NCBI GenBank assembly: GCA_035702985.1
Contig: DASSZD010000057.1
Location: 1 to 25,114 of the forward strand
From: JAKAXG01 sp035702985
Lineage (GTDB): Bacteria; Actinomycetota; Acidimicrobiia; Acidimicrobiales; Palsa-688
Length of the DNA: 25,114 nt
Reading direction: 5' to 3'
A program made the translations under genes and the position numbers. Shown here piece after piece: positions 15,701-23,235 of the stretch. Within the stretch, counting starts at the first letter, position 1; the number at the start of each line of letters is the position of its first letter. The notes beneath the pieces were generated by a model. It was not told the DNA's origin. It ran no database searches and saw nothing but the letters and a program-made list of their open reading frames with translations.

Positions 15701-15876
15701 CCGGTCGGATGGCGTCGGCGGCTCGAGGGGCGGCGTCGCCCCCCAACTGGTGACACAACTGCGAACCGGTGACAGAAACCGACACGTCATGTCGATTCCT
15801 GTCCCCAGAACGCGTATCTGTCACCAGTTGCCCACGCAACCATTCACGGCTAGACCCGACCGGCCCGGGCCGGGCC
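15701..15876. repeat. 193-bp-period tandem duplication, copy 2
   Basis: Second copy of the unit at 15508-15683, same orientation. Differences seen are T to C at 15785 within the dyad, and three changes in the 3' part (GGCT for GGCC, CCGACC for CCAACC, CCGGG for CCAGG). After 15876 the sequence diverges into a C-rich tract. The 17-bp interval before it (15684-15700) has no partner in the other flank beyond a short GCCAG. Confidence 0.9.
15744..15830. repeat. 87-bp dyad with four GGTGACA half-sites (copy 2)
   Basis: Identical to the copy 1 dyad except for T to C at 15785, which breaks one central pair (CACG-T-CATG). The outer 12-bp perfect arms and all four half-sites with their 19-bp spacing are kept, so the symmetric outer part appears to be what is preserved. 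Confidence 0.85.
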
Positions 15877-15883
15877 GGACCGG

Positions 15884-16053
15884 TACCCCGGCGCCGGCGG
15901 CACCCATCGCCGCCGGCACCCCGGGCCACCACCCATCCCCTCCACCGGCCGCCCATCCCTCCGCCCGCCGCCGGCTCCCGCCCCCGGCTCCCGGCCGCCC
16001 CCGGCTCCCGGCCCCGGCGCCCCGCCCCGCCCCGATCTGGCAGGATCGACGCC
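15884..16053. other. C-rich low-complexity tract with G-quadruplex potential
   Basis: Rest of the 565-bp gene-free stretch. CCCATCCC-CTCC occurs twice (about 15930-15962), then a CCCCGGCTCCCGGCC-like unit three times (about 15970-16015). At 16012-16033 four CCCC runs are separated by 4, 1 and 1 nt, so the minus strand carries four GGGG runs fitting a classical G-quadruplex, 21 bp before the phosphatase start. I see no protein-coding frame of its own. The open frames crossing it are GC artefacts. Confidence 0.6.
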
Positions 16054-16866
16054 GTGCCCCGGCCGGCGGACCTGATGGACGCAGTGGCCTCGGTGGTGAC
16101 GGATGTCAGCGCCGAGGCCATCGAGCCGCGCTTCTCGGCGCTGACCGGCGATCAGATCCGCACCAAGGCGCCCGGTGAGGTGGTCACGGTGGCCGACGAG
16201 CAGGCCGAGAAGCTGCTGACCGACCGGCTGCAGGCGCTGCTGCCGGCGCCCGTGGTGGGCGAGGAGGTCTGCGCCCGCCGTCCGTCCCTGCTGGGAGCGC
16301 TGAAAACGGAGCGGGCGTGGCTGGTGGACCCCCTCGACGGCACCGCCAACTTCGTGGCCGGTTCACCCGACTGGGCCGTGATGGTGGCGCTGGTCGAGCG
16401 GGGCGAGGCGGTCGCTTCGTGGATATGGCAGCCGGTGAGTCGCCGGATGTACGCCGCCGAGAGCGGATCGGGAGCCGCCCTGGACGGGACTCCGATCCGG
16501 GTCGCCGCCGCCGACCCGGCCGCCCCGCCCCGGGGGGCGGTGCTGCGCCGGTTCCTGGACGACGCCACCAGGGCCCGGGTGGACCGGCCGTCGGTGGCCA
16601 CCCAACTGGGGACGGTGGGGCCGGGCCGGGGGTGCGCCGGGGTGGAGTACCCGCTGCTCATCCACGGCGCCCAGGACTTCGTGCTGTTCTGGCGGACGCT
16701 GCCGTGGGACCACGTACCGGGGGTGCTGCTCCTCCGGGAGGCCGGCGGGTCGGCCGCCCGCCCGGACCGCTCCCCCTACCGGGCCGGCGACGCCGGCGGC
16801 TGGGGCCTGCTGGCCGCCGCCGACGCCCGGACCTGGGACCGCACCCGGGACATCCTGTTCGCCTGA
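16054..16866 (+). CDS. Inositol monophosphatase-family phosphatase
   Basis: A 270-aa Mg2+-dependent phosphatase of the inositol monophosphatase/histidinol-phosphatase (HisN)/CysQ fold. Metal-binding motifs are D48 in TVADEQAE, GEE (69-71), DPLDGT (92-97) and W218-D219 in PWDHVPGVLLLREAGG (217-232). The last keeps WD but has HVPG where many relatives have xxAG. Substrate (inositol phosphate, histidinol phosphate or PAP) cannot be chosen from motifs alone, and there is no his operon here. GTG at 16054 is preferred because AGGA stands 8 nt upstream. ATG at 16075 is an alternative. The frame is open upstream to 15769, but that part is repeat and C-rich tract. It converges with the DUF1206 gene across 9 bp. 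Confidence 0.85.
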   Translation: MPRPADLMDAVASVVTDVSAEAIEPRFSALTGDQIRTKAPGEVVTVADEQAEKLLTDRLQALLPAPVVGEEVCARRPSLLGALKTERAWLVDPLDGTANFVAGSPDWAVMVALVERGEAVASWIWQPVSRRMYAAESGSGAALDGTPIRVAAADPAAPPRGAVLRRFLDDATRARVDRPSVATQLGTVGPGRGCAGVEYPLLIHGAQDFVLFWRTLPWDHVPGVLLLREAGGSAARPDRSPYRAGDAGGWGLLAAADARTWDRTRDILFA

Positions 16867-16875
16867 GGGATGGCC

Positions 16876-17712
16876 CTACCGGGCCGAGATGACCTCCCGG
16901 TAGCGGGTCTCGATGCCCGAGAACACCACGAAGGTGGCCAGCCCGGCGGCCACCACCAGCAGCACGGCGACGCCCCACGGGTGGCCGGACAGCTTGAGCA
17001 GCTCGGCGTCGGTCCCGTACGAGTGACCGGGGTCGTACTGCACGGCCGAGATCATGAGGAAGACCCCGACCGGCATGAACACCAGGGCCCGGGCGGTGAT
17101 GCCCAGCACACCGGCGGTGCCGGCCGCGGACCGGATCAGGGCCGGGGCCCGGCCCAGGTCGAGGCCGTCGCGGAAGTCCTGCTTCAGCGCCCCGCGTATC
17201 TGCTGGACGCACACCAGCACCATGATCACCCCGACCGCGAACACGATCTCCTGGCCGCCCGGCAACCCCAGCACCCGGGCGGTGGCCTTCTGCTGGGACT
17301 GCTGGGAGCCGGTCGAGCGGTTCCCGGCCAGGTACGAGACGGGCACGTAGGCCAGCACCACGTAGAACAGGCCCTGCAGGACGGTCAGGACGCGCCGCCC
17401 GGTCGACACGGAGTCGTCTTCGACCGCCCCGACCAGCCGGCCGATGCCGAACAACACGAAGCCCAGCCCCACGGCGGCGATGGCCATCTTCCCGATCAGC
17501 GGCCGGCTGACCAGGGCCAGGGCGCCGTGGGCGTCGGCCTGATGCCCGGACCGGCCTCCGAGCAGGGCGATCTGGACGACGATCCCGGTCAGGATCACGT
17601 AGAAGCCGGTGCGCCCGGCCAGGCCCAGCCGGCCCAGGAGCGAGAGGCCCCGCTGGGCCTGGTCGGCCGGCTCGGAGGCGGAATCCGGGCGGTGCGAGAC
17701 CCCGGCGGTCAC
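16876..17712 (-). CDS. DUF1206 six-helix membrane protein
   Basis: A 278-aa integral membrane protein with about six hydrophobic segments arranged as three similar two-helix units, the pattern of DUF1206. Recognisable pieces are LGRLGLAGRTGFYVILTGIVV, GLGFVLFGIGRLVGAVED, VLQGLFYVVLAYVPVSYL and ITARALVFMPVGVFL, with a repeated (G/A)RxGFxV-type start in each unit. The family is common in actinobacteria and has no assigned function. Its GTG start overlaps the TGA stop of the upstream MFS gene in the 4-bp GTGA, a typical sign of translational coupling. The two are therefore likely expressed together. The hydrophilic N-terminus is about 25 residues. Confidence 0.85.
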   Translation of the reverse strand: MTAGVSHRPDSASEPADQAQRGLSLLGRLGLAGRTGFYVILTGIVVQIALLGGRSGHQADAHGALALVSRPLIGKMAIAAVGLGFVLFGIGRLVGAVEDDSVSTGRRVLTVLQGLFYVVLAYVPVSYLAGNRSTGSQQSQQKATARVLGLPGGQEIVFAVGVIMVLVCVQQIRGALKQDFRDGLDLGRAPALIRSAAGTAGVLGITARALVFMPVGVFLMISAVQYDPGHSYGTDAELLKLSGHPWGVAVLLVVAAGLATFVVFSGIETRYREVISAR

Positions 17713-19259
17713 GCCGCCTCCGCCTCGGCCCAGTTCTCGTCGGAGCGGCGGGCCGCCACGATCTCCCGCAGGTAGGCGTGGCGGCTGAGCCACAGCGCCG
17801 CCCCGGCCACCAGCAGCGGGATGGTGAGAACGATGAAGGCCATCTGCAGGCCGTGGGCGGTGGCCGCCGACGCGGCCTGGGAGGAAGAGTTGACCCCGGC
17901 CCCGATGCCCCGGCTGGCGGCGCCGAAGGCGGAGGACACCAGACCGTAGAGCAGCGGGGCCAGCCCCTGCAGGAACTGGCGCAGCGCCGTGCGCACCGCC
18001 TCCGCCCGGCCCCACAGCTTGGAGGGCATGATGTCGAGGCGGGCGGCGTCCACCGGGGAGTTGGTGGCCCCGGCGAAGGCGGCGGCGATCATGAAGACCG
18101 GGACGGCCAGGAACAGGGTGGCGCTCAGCACGCCCGGCACGAAGGCGATGGCCGTGCCGGCGTAGGCGATGGCTCCCACGATCAGGCGGGCGCTGGTGCG
18201 GCCCCGGCCGATCAGCCCGTCGGAGATCCGCCCGCTCAGCACCACCCCGGCCAGGGCCCCGGCCGCCACGATGATGAACAGCAGGCTGGCGAGCGACTGG
18301 CTGACCCCGAAACGGTCCCGGAAGTACAGCTCGGCGAAGGTCTGCAGTCCGCTGAGGAAGAAGTAGCCCAGTCCGGAGGCCGCGATCAGGGCCACGTTGG
18401 TGCGGATGCGCAGGACGTACCTGGTGGCCTCCCACAGGCTGAGGTCCTCGGCCCCGGTCAGGACGATCTCCGGTTCGGGCTCGGCGCCCTCCTCCTCGGC
18501 CTGGACCTCCAGGGGGGACGGGTCGGCCAGCGCCTCGACGGGCTCCTCCTCGCCGTCAGCGACGGGCTGATCCGGGTCCACGTCCTCCTCGGTGACGATC
18601 TCCTCGTCCCCGACCTGCAGGTAGGCCTGGCCGCCCCGGGCCGGTTCGGGCAGGTACCTCCGCAACGCCCACACCAGTACGGCGGCGGGCACGCTCAGGA
18701 CCCCCAGGGCCAGGCGCCAGTCGACCAGTCCTGACAGCCCGCCCGCCAGCAGAATGCCCACTCCGGCGCCGATCAGTTCACCGGTGAGGACGTATCCCCA
18801 CAGCCGGCCCCGCTCCGCGCTGGGGAACAGGTCGCCCACCAGCGAGGCCAGGGCCGGTCCGGCGGCCGCCACCACGCCGCCCAGCGCCAGCCGGGACAGC
18901 AGCAGCATGGTGTAGTCGACCGACAGGGCACTGACCGCGGTGGCCACGGCCCACAGGGCCACCACGACCTGAAGGAGCCGGGTCCGGTTGTAGCGGTCGG
19001 CTATCCCCCCGAAGGGCAGGGTGGCCACGCAACCGACCAGGGTGGTGACGGTCACCAGCAGGCCCAGCTCGGTGTTGCCGATGTGGAAGGCCTTCTCCAG
19101 CGGGGCGGCCAGGGCTCCCACCGCCCCGGTGTCGGCGGCCTGGAGGCCCAGTATGGACGCCAGCAGGATGATCACCCGGGCCCGGGCCGGGCCGCCGACC
19201 AGCTCCTCGAAGCTGAAGTGGTGGTGCTCCGGTTCCTCCGGGGAGGCGTCTGTCGTCAT
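17709..19259 (-). CDS. MFS transporter with acidic central loop
   Basis: A 516-aa major facilitator protein with about 12 hydrophobic segments. The N-terminal cytoplasmic part holds a HHHFSFEEL stretch (12-20). The conserved loop 2-3 motif appears as GGIADRYNRTRLL (84-96), and TM4-5 follow the usual pattern (RLALGGVVAAAGPALASLVGDLFPSAERGR across 123-152, in two conserved blocks). Between TM6 and TM7 lies an insertion (218-264) with many Glu and Asp and almost no basic residues. The most similar family seems to be spinster-like/general sugar or lipid MFS, but the substrate is unknown. ATG at 19259 (TTDASPEEP) is chosen because it starts right before the first helix. The frame is open to 19829 only as a shadow of the opposite gene. 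It is coupled to the DUF1206 gene. Confidence 0.85.
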   Translation of the reverse strand: MTTDASPEEPEHHHFSFEELVGGPARARVIILLASILGLQAADTGAVGALAAPLEKAFHIGNTELGLLVTVTTLVGCVATLPFGGIADRYNRTRLLQVVVALWAVATAVSALSVDYTMLLLSRLALGGVVAAAGPALASLVGDLFPSAERGRLWGYVLTGELIGAGVGILLAGGLSGLVDWRLALGVLSVPAAVLVWALRRYLPEPARGGQAYLQVGDEEIVTEEDVDPDQPVADGEEEPVEALADPSPLEVQAEEEGAEPEPEIVLTGAEDLSLWEATRYVLRIRTNVALIAASGLGYFFLSGLQTFAELYFRDRFGVSQSLASLLFIIVAAGALAGVVLSGRISDGLIGRGRTSARLIVGAIAYAGTAIAFVPGVLSATLFLAVPVFMIAAAFAGATNSPVDAARLDIMPSKLWGRAEAVRTALRQFLQGLAPLLYGLVSSAFGAASRGIGAGVNSSSQAASAATAHGLQMAFIVLTIPLLVAGAALWLSRHAYLREIVAARRSDENWAEAEAA

Positions 19260-19350
19260 GCTGGCCGTCCCCGTCACCGGCCCGTTTCTACCCTGGGACG
19301 GTCCTGACCACACCGCCGGCGGTCGGGGCGGGGTGCCATGATGTGCCCCG

Positions 19351-20148
19351 ATGGCCTCCTCGGAAGAGCCCGGCAACCAGCCCGAACTAGCCCGGCTGAT
19401 CGACAGCGTCCACCAGCAGCTGCGCCGGGTGGAGCAATTCATGGGCCCCGAGACGGGCGGGGCGGACAGGCACGGGCTGTCGGGAGAGGTCCTGCCGGCG
19501 TGGCGGAGAGCCACCCGGGGGGAGCACCGGCTGCCGGTGGTGCTGGCCGTGGCGGTGGCCATCGCCCTGCAGCTGGTGCTGCCCGACCGGCTGGTCATCC
19601 ACCCCTCCTGGCTGCTTCCCAGCCTCGAGGGCCTGCTGGCCGCCGGGCTCCTGATCGCCAACCCGGGCCGGATCGACCGCACCTCCACCGTGCTGCGCAC
19701 GGCGAGCGTGGTGCTCATCGTCCTCATCTCGGTGGCCAACGCCTGGTCGTCGGCGGAGCTGATCAACGGTCTCCTCAACGGGAAGAACGGGGACAACGCC
19801 TCGCTCCTCCTGGCCCGCGGCGCCAGCATCTACATCACCAACATCCTGGTGTTCGCCCTGTGGTACTGGGAGTGGGACGGCGGCGGGCCGGTGGCCCGCA
19901 CCCGGGGCACCGGCGGCCACCCCGACTTCCTCTTCCCCCAGATGGTCACCCCCGAGGCGGCGCCCCCGGGCTGGAAGCCGAAGTTCCCCGACTACCTGTA
20001 CGTTTCCTTCACCAACGCCACCGCGTTCAGCCCCACCGACACCATGCCCCTGTCGCGCTGGGCCAAGATGCTGATGCTGGTGCAGTCGGCCGTGGCCCTG
20101 GCCACCATCGGGCTGGTGATCGCCCGGGCCGTCAACGTGTTGAAGTAG
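19351..20148 (+). CDS. Polytopic membrane protein, DUF1345-like
   Basis: A 265-aa protein of unknown function. A hydrophilic N-terminal part with a possible short helix (ELARLIDSVHQQLRRVEQF, 12-30) is followed by about five hydrophobic segments: 61-78, 86-103, 113-133, 152-172 and 238-262. The end is distinctive: PDYLYVSFTNATAFSPTD (about 218-235), then a polar stretch and the last helix. This YxYxSFTxAxxFxxTD pattern resembles the YFAFTIGMTFQVSD segment of DUF1345 proteins, so a remote relation is suggested. The ATG at 19351 has no clear ribosome-binding site. It is divergent from the MFS gene (91-bp gap) and converges with the FrnE-like gene across 12 bp. Confidence 0.7.
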   Translation: MASSEEPGNQPELARLIDSVHQQLRRVEQFMGPETGGADRHGLSGEVLPAWRRATRGEHRLPVVLAVAVAIALQLVLPDRLVIHPSWLLPSLEGLLAAGLLIANPGRIDRTSTVLRTASVVLIVLISVANAWSSAELINGLLNGKNGDNASLLLARGASIYITNILVFALWYWEWDGGGPVARTRGTGGHPDFLFPQMVTPEAAPPGWKPKFPDYLYVSFTNATAFSPTDTMPLSRWAKMLMLVQSAVALATIGLVIARAVNVLK

Positions 20149-20160
20149 CCGCAGCAGCGG

Positions 20161-20859
20161 TCAGATCGCGCAGGAGTCGCCTTCGCAGACCTCTCCGTCG
20201 GCCGGCACCACCAGGGCCGGCCTCCGCTCCCACGCCCGGCGCAGGACCTGCAGCACGACCTCCGGGTCCTGCGCGCCGGGGACGGCGAACGCCCGGTCGA
20301 CCACGAAGAACGGCACCCCCGTCGCCCCCAGGTCGGCCGCCTCCGCCTCGTCGGCCCGCACCTCCGCCTCGAACCGGTCACTCGCCAGCAGCTGCTCGAC
20401 CTCGTCCCGGTCCAGACCCTGGGCCACGCCCACCTCGACCAGCACGTCGGGCTCGCTGATCGGGCGGAACTCGATGAAGTAGGCGTGCAGCAGGGCCTCT
20501 TTCATAGCCGCCCCCTGGGCCGGTCCCTTCTCGTAGGCCAGATGGATGAGGCGGTGGGCGTCCAGGGTGTTGCCCCCCTGGGTGCGGGCCAGGTCGAAGG
20601 CCAGGCCTTCGCCGGCGGCCATGCGGTCCATGTCGGCCAGCCGGGCCTGCGCCTGCTCGACGGTCATGCCGTACTTGGCGGCCAGGTGCTCGGCCATGTT
20701 CCCCGCCCGGCGGAACGGGGCTCTGGGGTCCAGCTCGAAACTCCTCCATCTCACTTCAACCGCATCGGAGTGCTCGAAGCGGGCCAGGGCCGCCTCGAAC
20801 CGGCGCTTACCGATGTAGCACCACGGACACACCACGTCGGACCAGATCTCTACCAGCAC
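20161..20859 (-). CDS. DsbA-family oxidoreductase, FrnE-like
   Basis: A 232-aa thioredoxin-fold protein of the FrnE/2-hydroxychromene-2-carboxylate isomerase-like group, expected in the cytosol because no signal peptide is present. The active site is C11-P-W-C14 in IWSDVVCPWCYIGKRRFE, and GATGVPFFVVD near 190 contains the cis-proline loop. A second cysteine pair, CEGDSC, stands almost at the C-terminus, a feature known from FrnE proteins. FrnE of Deinococcus is linked to oxidative-stress tolerance, and the partner here is unknown. GTG at 20859 gives MLVEIW, the common start of the family. The frame also allows TTG at 20871 or 20874, which lie inside a 16-bp palindrome. It is the last gene of the lysR-DUF5522-glycosylase group, 43 bp behind the glycosylase. 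Confidence 0.85.
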   Translation of the reverse strand: MLVEIWSDVVCPWCYIGKRRFEAALARFEHSDAVEVRWRSFELDPRAPFRRAGNMAEHLAAKYGMTVEQAQARLADMDRMAAGEGLAFDLARTQGGNTLDAHRLIHLAYEKGPAQGAAMKEALLHAYFIEFRPISEPDVLVEVGVAQGLDRDEVEQLLASDRFEAEVRADEAEAADLGATGVPFFVVDRAFAVPGAQDPEVVLQVLRRAWERRPALVVPADGEVCEGDSCAI

Positions 20860-20861
20860 GA

Positions 20862-20877
20862 CCTTTGTCAACAAAGG
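20862..20877. promoter_or_regulatory. 16-bp palindrome CCTTTGT-TG-ACAAAGG at the frnE start
   Basis: Perfect 7-bp arms with a 2-bp centre lie immediately upstream of the preferred GTG start of the FrnE-like gene and overlap its alternative TTG starts. TTGACA, a perfect -35 hexamer, is inside it on the minus strand. It could be an operator for this gene. A chance AT-rich dyad in such GC-rich DNA is less likely but not excluded. Confidence 0.4.
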
Positions 20878-20902
20878 GCGATGCGCCGATGTTCCGGACG
20901 GT

Positions 20903-21859
20903 TCAGCACTCCCCGTGGCGGTGCTGCGGTCGGGACAGGCGCGGGCCGCGCCGGGGTGGCCACGCTTCGGGGGTCAGCTCCAGCAGCCGCATGACCCGGT
21001 ACCGGTGGGGCCGCCACCGCTCCAGGTAGGCCTCCGCCTCCTCGTCGCCCATGTCCCGTCCGGCCAGGGCCCAGCCGGTGAGGGCGGCCAGGTGGTAGTC
21101 GCCGACGGACAGGGCGTCGGCGTCACCCAGGGCCCGGTGCCCGACCTCCGCCGCCGTCCATGGCCCCACCCCGGGGATGGACCGCAGCACCGTGTAGACC
21201 GCCCCGGGGTCGTCGGGCCGCTCGGACGCCAGTCGGTCCAGGCGGGCGGCCCGTTCAGCGGCCCGGCGCACCACCCGGATGGCGAACGGCTCCACCCCGG
21301 CCCGGCGCCAGTCCCACTGCGGGATGGCCGCCCAGACGCCCGGGTCGGGGGGCACCATCATCGCCGGCGGGACCGTCATCCCCGCCGCCTCGGCCGGGGC
21401 CGGGGCCGGGGTGCCGTGCCGGCGCACCAGCCACCCCCACGAGTGGCTGGCGTCGCGGCCCTGGATCTTCTGGTGCAGCACCGCCGGGACCAGAGCCTCG
21501 AAGACCAGCCCGGTGCGCGGGACCCGCAGACCGGCCAGCCGGCGTTCGGCGGACCGCAGCCGCGGGTGGGCGGCCCGGAAGGTCTCCGGTCGGTCCCGGC
21601 CCCCGAGCAGGTCGGCCAGGCCGTCCATCATCTCCACCGCGCCGGGCCCCCAGGCGTCCGCCCTGACGGCGTGGAGGCTCCCGTCGTTGACCACCCGGTA
21701 GGTCACGGGCCCGGTGGCCATGAGGCCGGTGCGCCAGACCGCCCCGTCCGCGCTCAGGCGGTGGCAGGGGTCGGCGCGGCCCATGCGCAGCGCCGACAGG
21801 GTGAGCCGGACGTCCACGGGCCAACCGGGGCGCAGCACGGCCGAGACCGGTTCAGTCAC
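20903..21859 (-). CDS. HhH-GPD DNA glycosylase (3-methyladenine glycosylase 2/AlkA-like)
   Basis: A 318-aa base-excision-repair enzyme. A poorly conserved N-terminal region (1-110) precedes the helical core: FEALVPAVLHQKIQGRDA (120-137), the helix-hairpin-helix with glycine-rich hairpin IPGVGPWTAAEVG (228-240), and the catalytic aspartate D254 in SVGDYHLAAL. These fit the DNA-3-methyladenine glycosylase 2/AlkA-type family, which removes alkylated bases. No FeS cysteine cluster of the EndoIII/MutY kind is present. The protein carries an unusual proline-rich insert (about 150-172). The start is GTG at 21859, and it overlaps the end of the DUF5522 gene by 8 bp (GTGACTGA), so translation is coupled. 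The FrnE-like gene follows after 43 bp. Confidence 0.85.
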   Translation of the reverse strand: MTEPVSAVLRPGWPVDVRLTLSALRMGRADPCHRLSADGAVWRTGLMATGPVTYRVVNDGSLHAVRADAWGPGAVEMMDGLADLLGGRDRPETFRAAHPRLRSAERRLAGLRVPRTGLVFEALVPAVLHQKIQGRDASHSWGWLVRRHGTPAPAPAEAAGMTVPPAMMVPPDPGVWAAIPQWDWRRAGVEPFAIRVVRRAAERAARLDRLASERPDDPGAVYTVLRSIPGVGPWTAAEVGHRALGDADALSVGDYHLAALTGWALAGRDMGDEEAEAYLERWRPHRYRVMRLLELTPEAWPPRRGPRLSRPQHRHGEC

Positions 21860-22307
21860 GGCGGGTCCGCCCGGTGTATGGGCAGTGTCGGCAGCCCTGC
21901 CCGCAGCACGTGCCCCGGTCCCACAGCGTGCGGGCGGTCAGCACGAACAGCCCGGTGGCCGGATCGAGGTAGCCCGGCTGCCCGGCGAGCAGGGCCCGGT
22001 GATGAGCTTCGATGACCGCCACGAAGTCGGGGCGCCCCGGGTCCAGCCGGCTGGGCAGGGGGACCAGCCGGTCGGGGGGCATCGGCCGGGGCTGGTCCGG
22101 CCGGTCCGAGCAGCGCAGCACCAGCCACCATGACACCAGCCCGTGGGGGCAGGTCCCGGCCAAGGCCACGGGGCACCCGTCGGGGCAGGGGCACACCCCG
22201 TCGGCCACCCAGCCGGCCAGGACGGCCGGTTCGGGGGCCGCCCAGCCCCGGTTGGCCTCGAACCAGGCCTGGGTCGCCGCCAGCGCTTCCACCACCGATC
22301 CGGGCAC
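21852..22307 (-). CDS. DUF5522-type cysteine-rich protein
   Basis: A 151-aa protein with two cysteine-rich segments. The first, VCPCPDGCPVALAGTCPHG (38-56), has C39, C41, C45 and C53. The second, RGTCCGQGCRHCPY (131-144), has C134, C135, C139 and C142, and with HHRALLAGQPGYLDPATG (102-119) and LFVLTARTLWDRG it matches the DUF5522 family. The ligand sets suggest zinc or an Fe-S cluster. Function is unknown. GTG at 22307 is chosen because it is the first in-frame start after the LysR stop; two GTGs at 22295 and 22292 are alternatives, and no strong ribosome-binding site marks any. The gene lies 32 bp behind lysR and overlaps the glycosylase by 8 bp. Confidence 0.75.
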   Translation of the reverse strand: MPGSVVEALAATQAWFEANRGWAAPEPAVLAGWVADGVCPCPDGCPVALAGTCPHGLVSWWLVLRCSDRPDQPRPMPPDRLVPLPSRLDPGRPDFVAVIEAHHRALLAGQPGYLDPATGLFVLTARTLWDRGTCCGQGCRHCPYTGRTRRD

Positions 22308-22339
22308 GGCCGTGCAGGGTACCGGGGAGGGCTCCGGCG

Positions 22340-23230
22340 CTACCGGGGGTGGAGCTGGCGCAGCCGGGCGCTCAACGACGTCACGAACATCTCCGCCGCC
22401 GGGGTCAAAGGGCGGTCCTTGCGCGACGCCAGGCCCACGGTCCGGGTGAGGGCGGCGTGGCGGAAGCGGATGCCGTGCAACGACCGGGAGCCGGTCACCA
22501 CCGACTCGGGGACCACGGCGGCCGCCACCCCGGCCGCGGCGAGGGCCAGCGCCCCGTCCATCTCCAGCCCCTGCATGGCCATCACCGGGTTGAAGCCGGC
22601 CTGCCGGCAGGCCAGCAGGGTGGCTTCCCGCAGGTCGTACCCGTCCTTGAACATCACCAGCGGGACCTTCTCCAGATCGGCCACCTCGATGTCGGTGCGG
22701 CCGGCGAACGGGTGATCGGGATTGACGGCCAGCACCAACTCCTCCTCCATCAGCTCCACCGTCTGCACCCACGGCCGGTCCACGGGGAGGATGACCACAG
22801 CCAGGTCCATCTCCCCTTTTTCCAGACGGCTCACCAGGTCCTGCGAGCCGGCCTCGTGGACGGTCAGCTCCAGGCCCGGGTAGTCGGCGTGGAAGCCGGC
22901 CAGCACCGGGGGCAGCAGGTTGGTGGTCAGGCTCGGGGTGGCCCCCAGGACCAGCCGGCCCCGGCGCAGGCCCAGCAGTTCCCGTACCGCCTCCGCCCCC
23001 GCCTCGCAGTCGGCCAGTACCTGACGGGCCCACGGCAGGAACACCTCCCCGGCCCCGGTCAGGGTCACGGCCGCCCTCCCCCGGTGGAACAGCGCCGCCC
23101 CCAGCTCCTGCTCCAGGGCCGCCACCGCGCTGCTTATCGAGGGCTGGGCCACGTGCAGGCGCGCCGCAGCCCGGCTGAAGCGGCGTTCCTCGGCGACGCA
23201 CACCATGTACCGGAGCTGCTGCAGCTGCAC
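22340..23230 (-). CDS. LysR-family transcriptional regulator, divergent from sdh
   Basis: A 296-aa DNA-binding regulator. The N-terminal winged helix is complete (QLQQLRYMVCVAEERRFSRA, then AARLHVAQPSISSAVAALE, about 1-60), followed by a linker helix and the periplasmic-binding-protein-like effector domain (about 90-295; RGRLVLGATPSL, VHEAGSQDLVSRLEKGEMDLAVV, and GVAAAVVPESVV). The start is GTG at 23230, typical for the family (QLQQLRYMV); GAGAGG directly touches it. It is transcribed away from the succinate dehydrogenase operon 114 bp apart, the classical arrangement for a LysR gene that regulates its neighbour and itself. A T-N11-A dyad lies 6 bp upstream of its start. The same pairing of lysR with this sdh type is, from memory, found in Streptomyces. 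The effector is unknown. Confidence 0.9.
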   Translation of the reverse strand: MQLQQLRYMVCVAEERRFSRAAARLHVAQPSISSAVAALEQELGAALFHRGRAAVTLTGAGEVFLPWARQVLADCEAGAEAVRELLGLRRGRLVLGATPSLTTNLLPPVLAGFHADYPGLELTVHEAGSQDLVSRLEKGEMDLAVVILPVDRPWVQTVELMEEELVLAVNPDHPFAGRTDIEVADLEKVPLVMFKDGYDLREATLLACRQAGFNPVMAMQGLEMDGALALAAAGVAAAVVPESVVTGSRSLHGIRFRHAALTRTVGLASRKDRPLTPAAEMFVTSLSARLRQLHPR

Positions 23231-23235
23231 CTCTC

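Noticed and set aside
15508..15876. CRISPR array
   Set aside because: Only two copies, about 176 bp each, in direct tandem with no short repeats or unique spacers, and no cas genes.
15576..16178. Open frames through the duplicated region (possible small gene or transposase remnant)
   Set aside because: The frames arise from the repeat itself and the C-rich tract. No transposase motif such as DDE spacing could be recognised.
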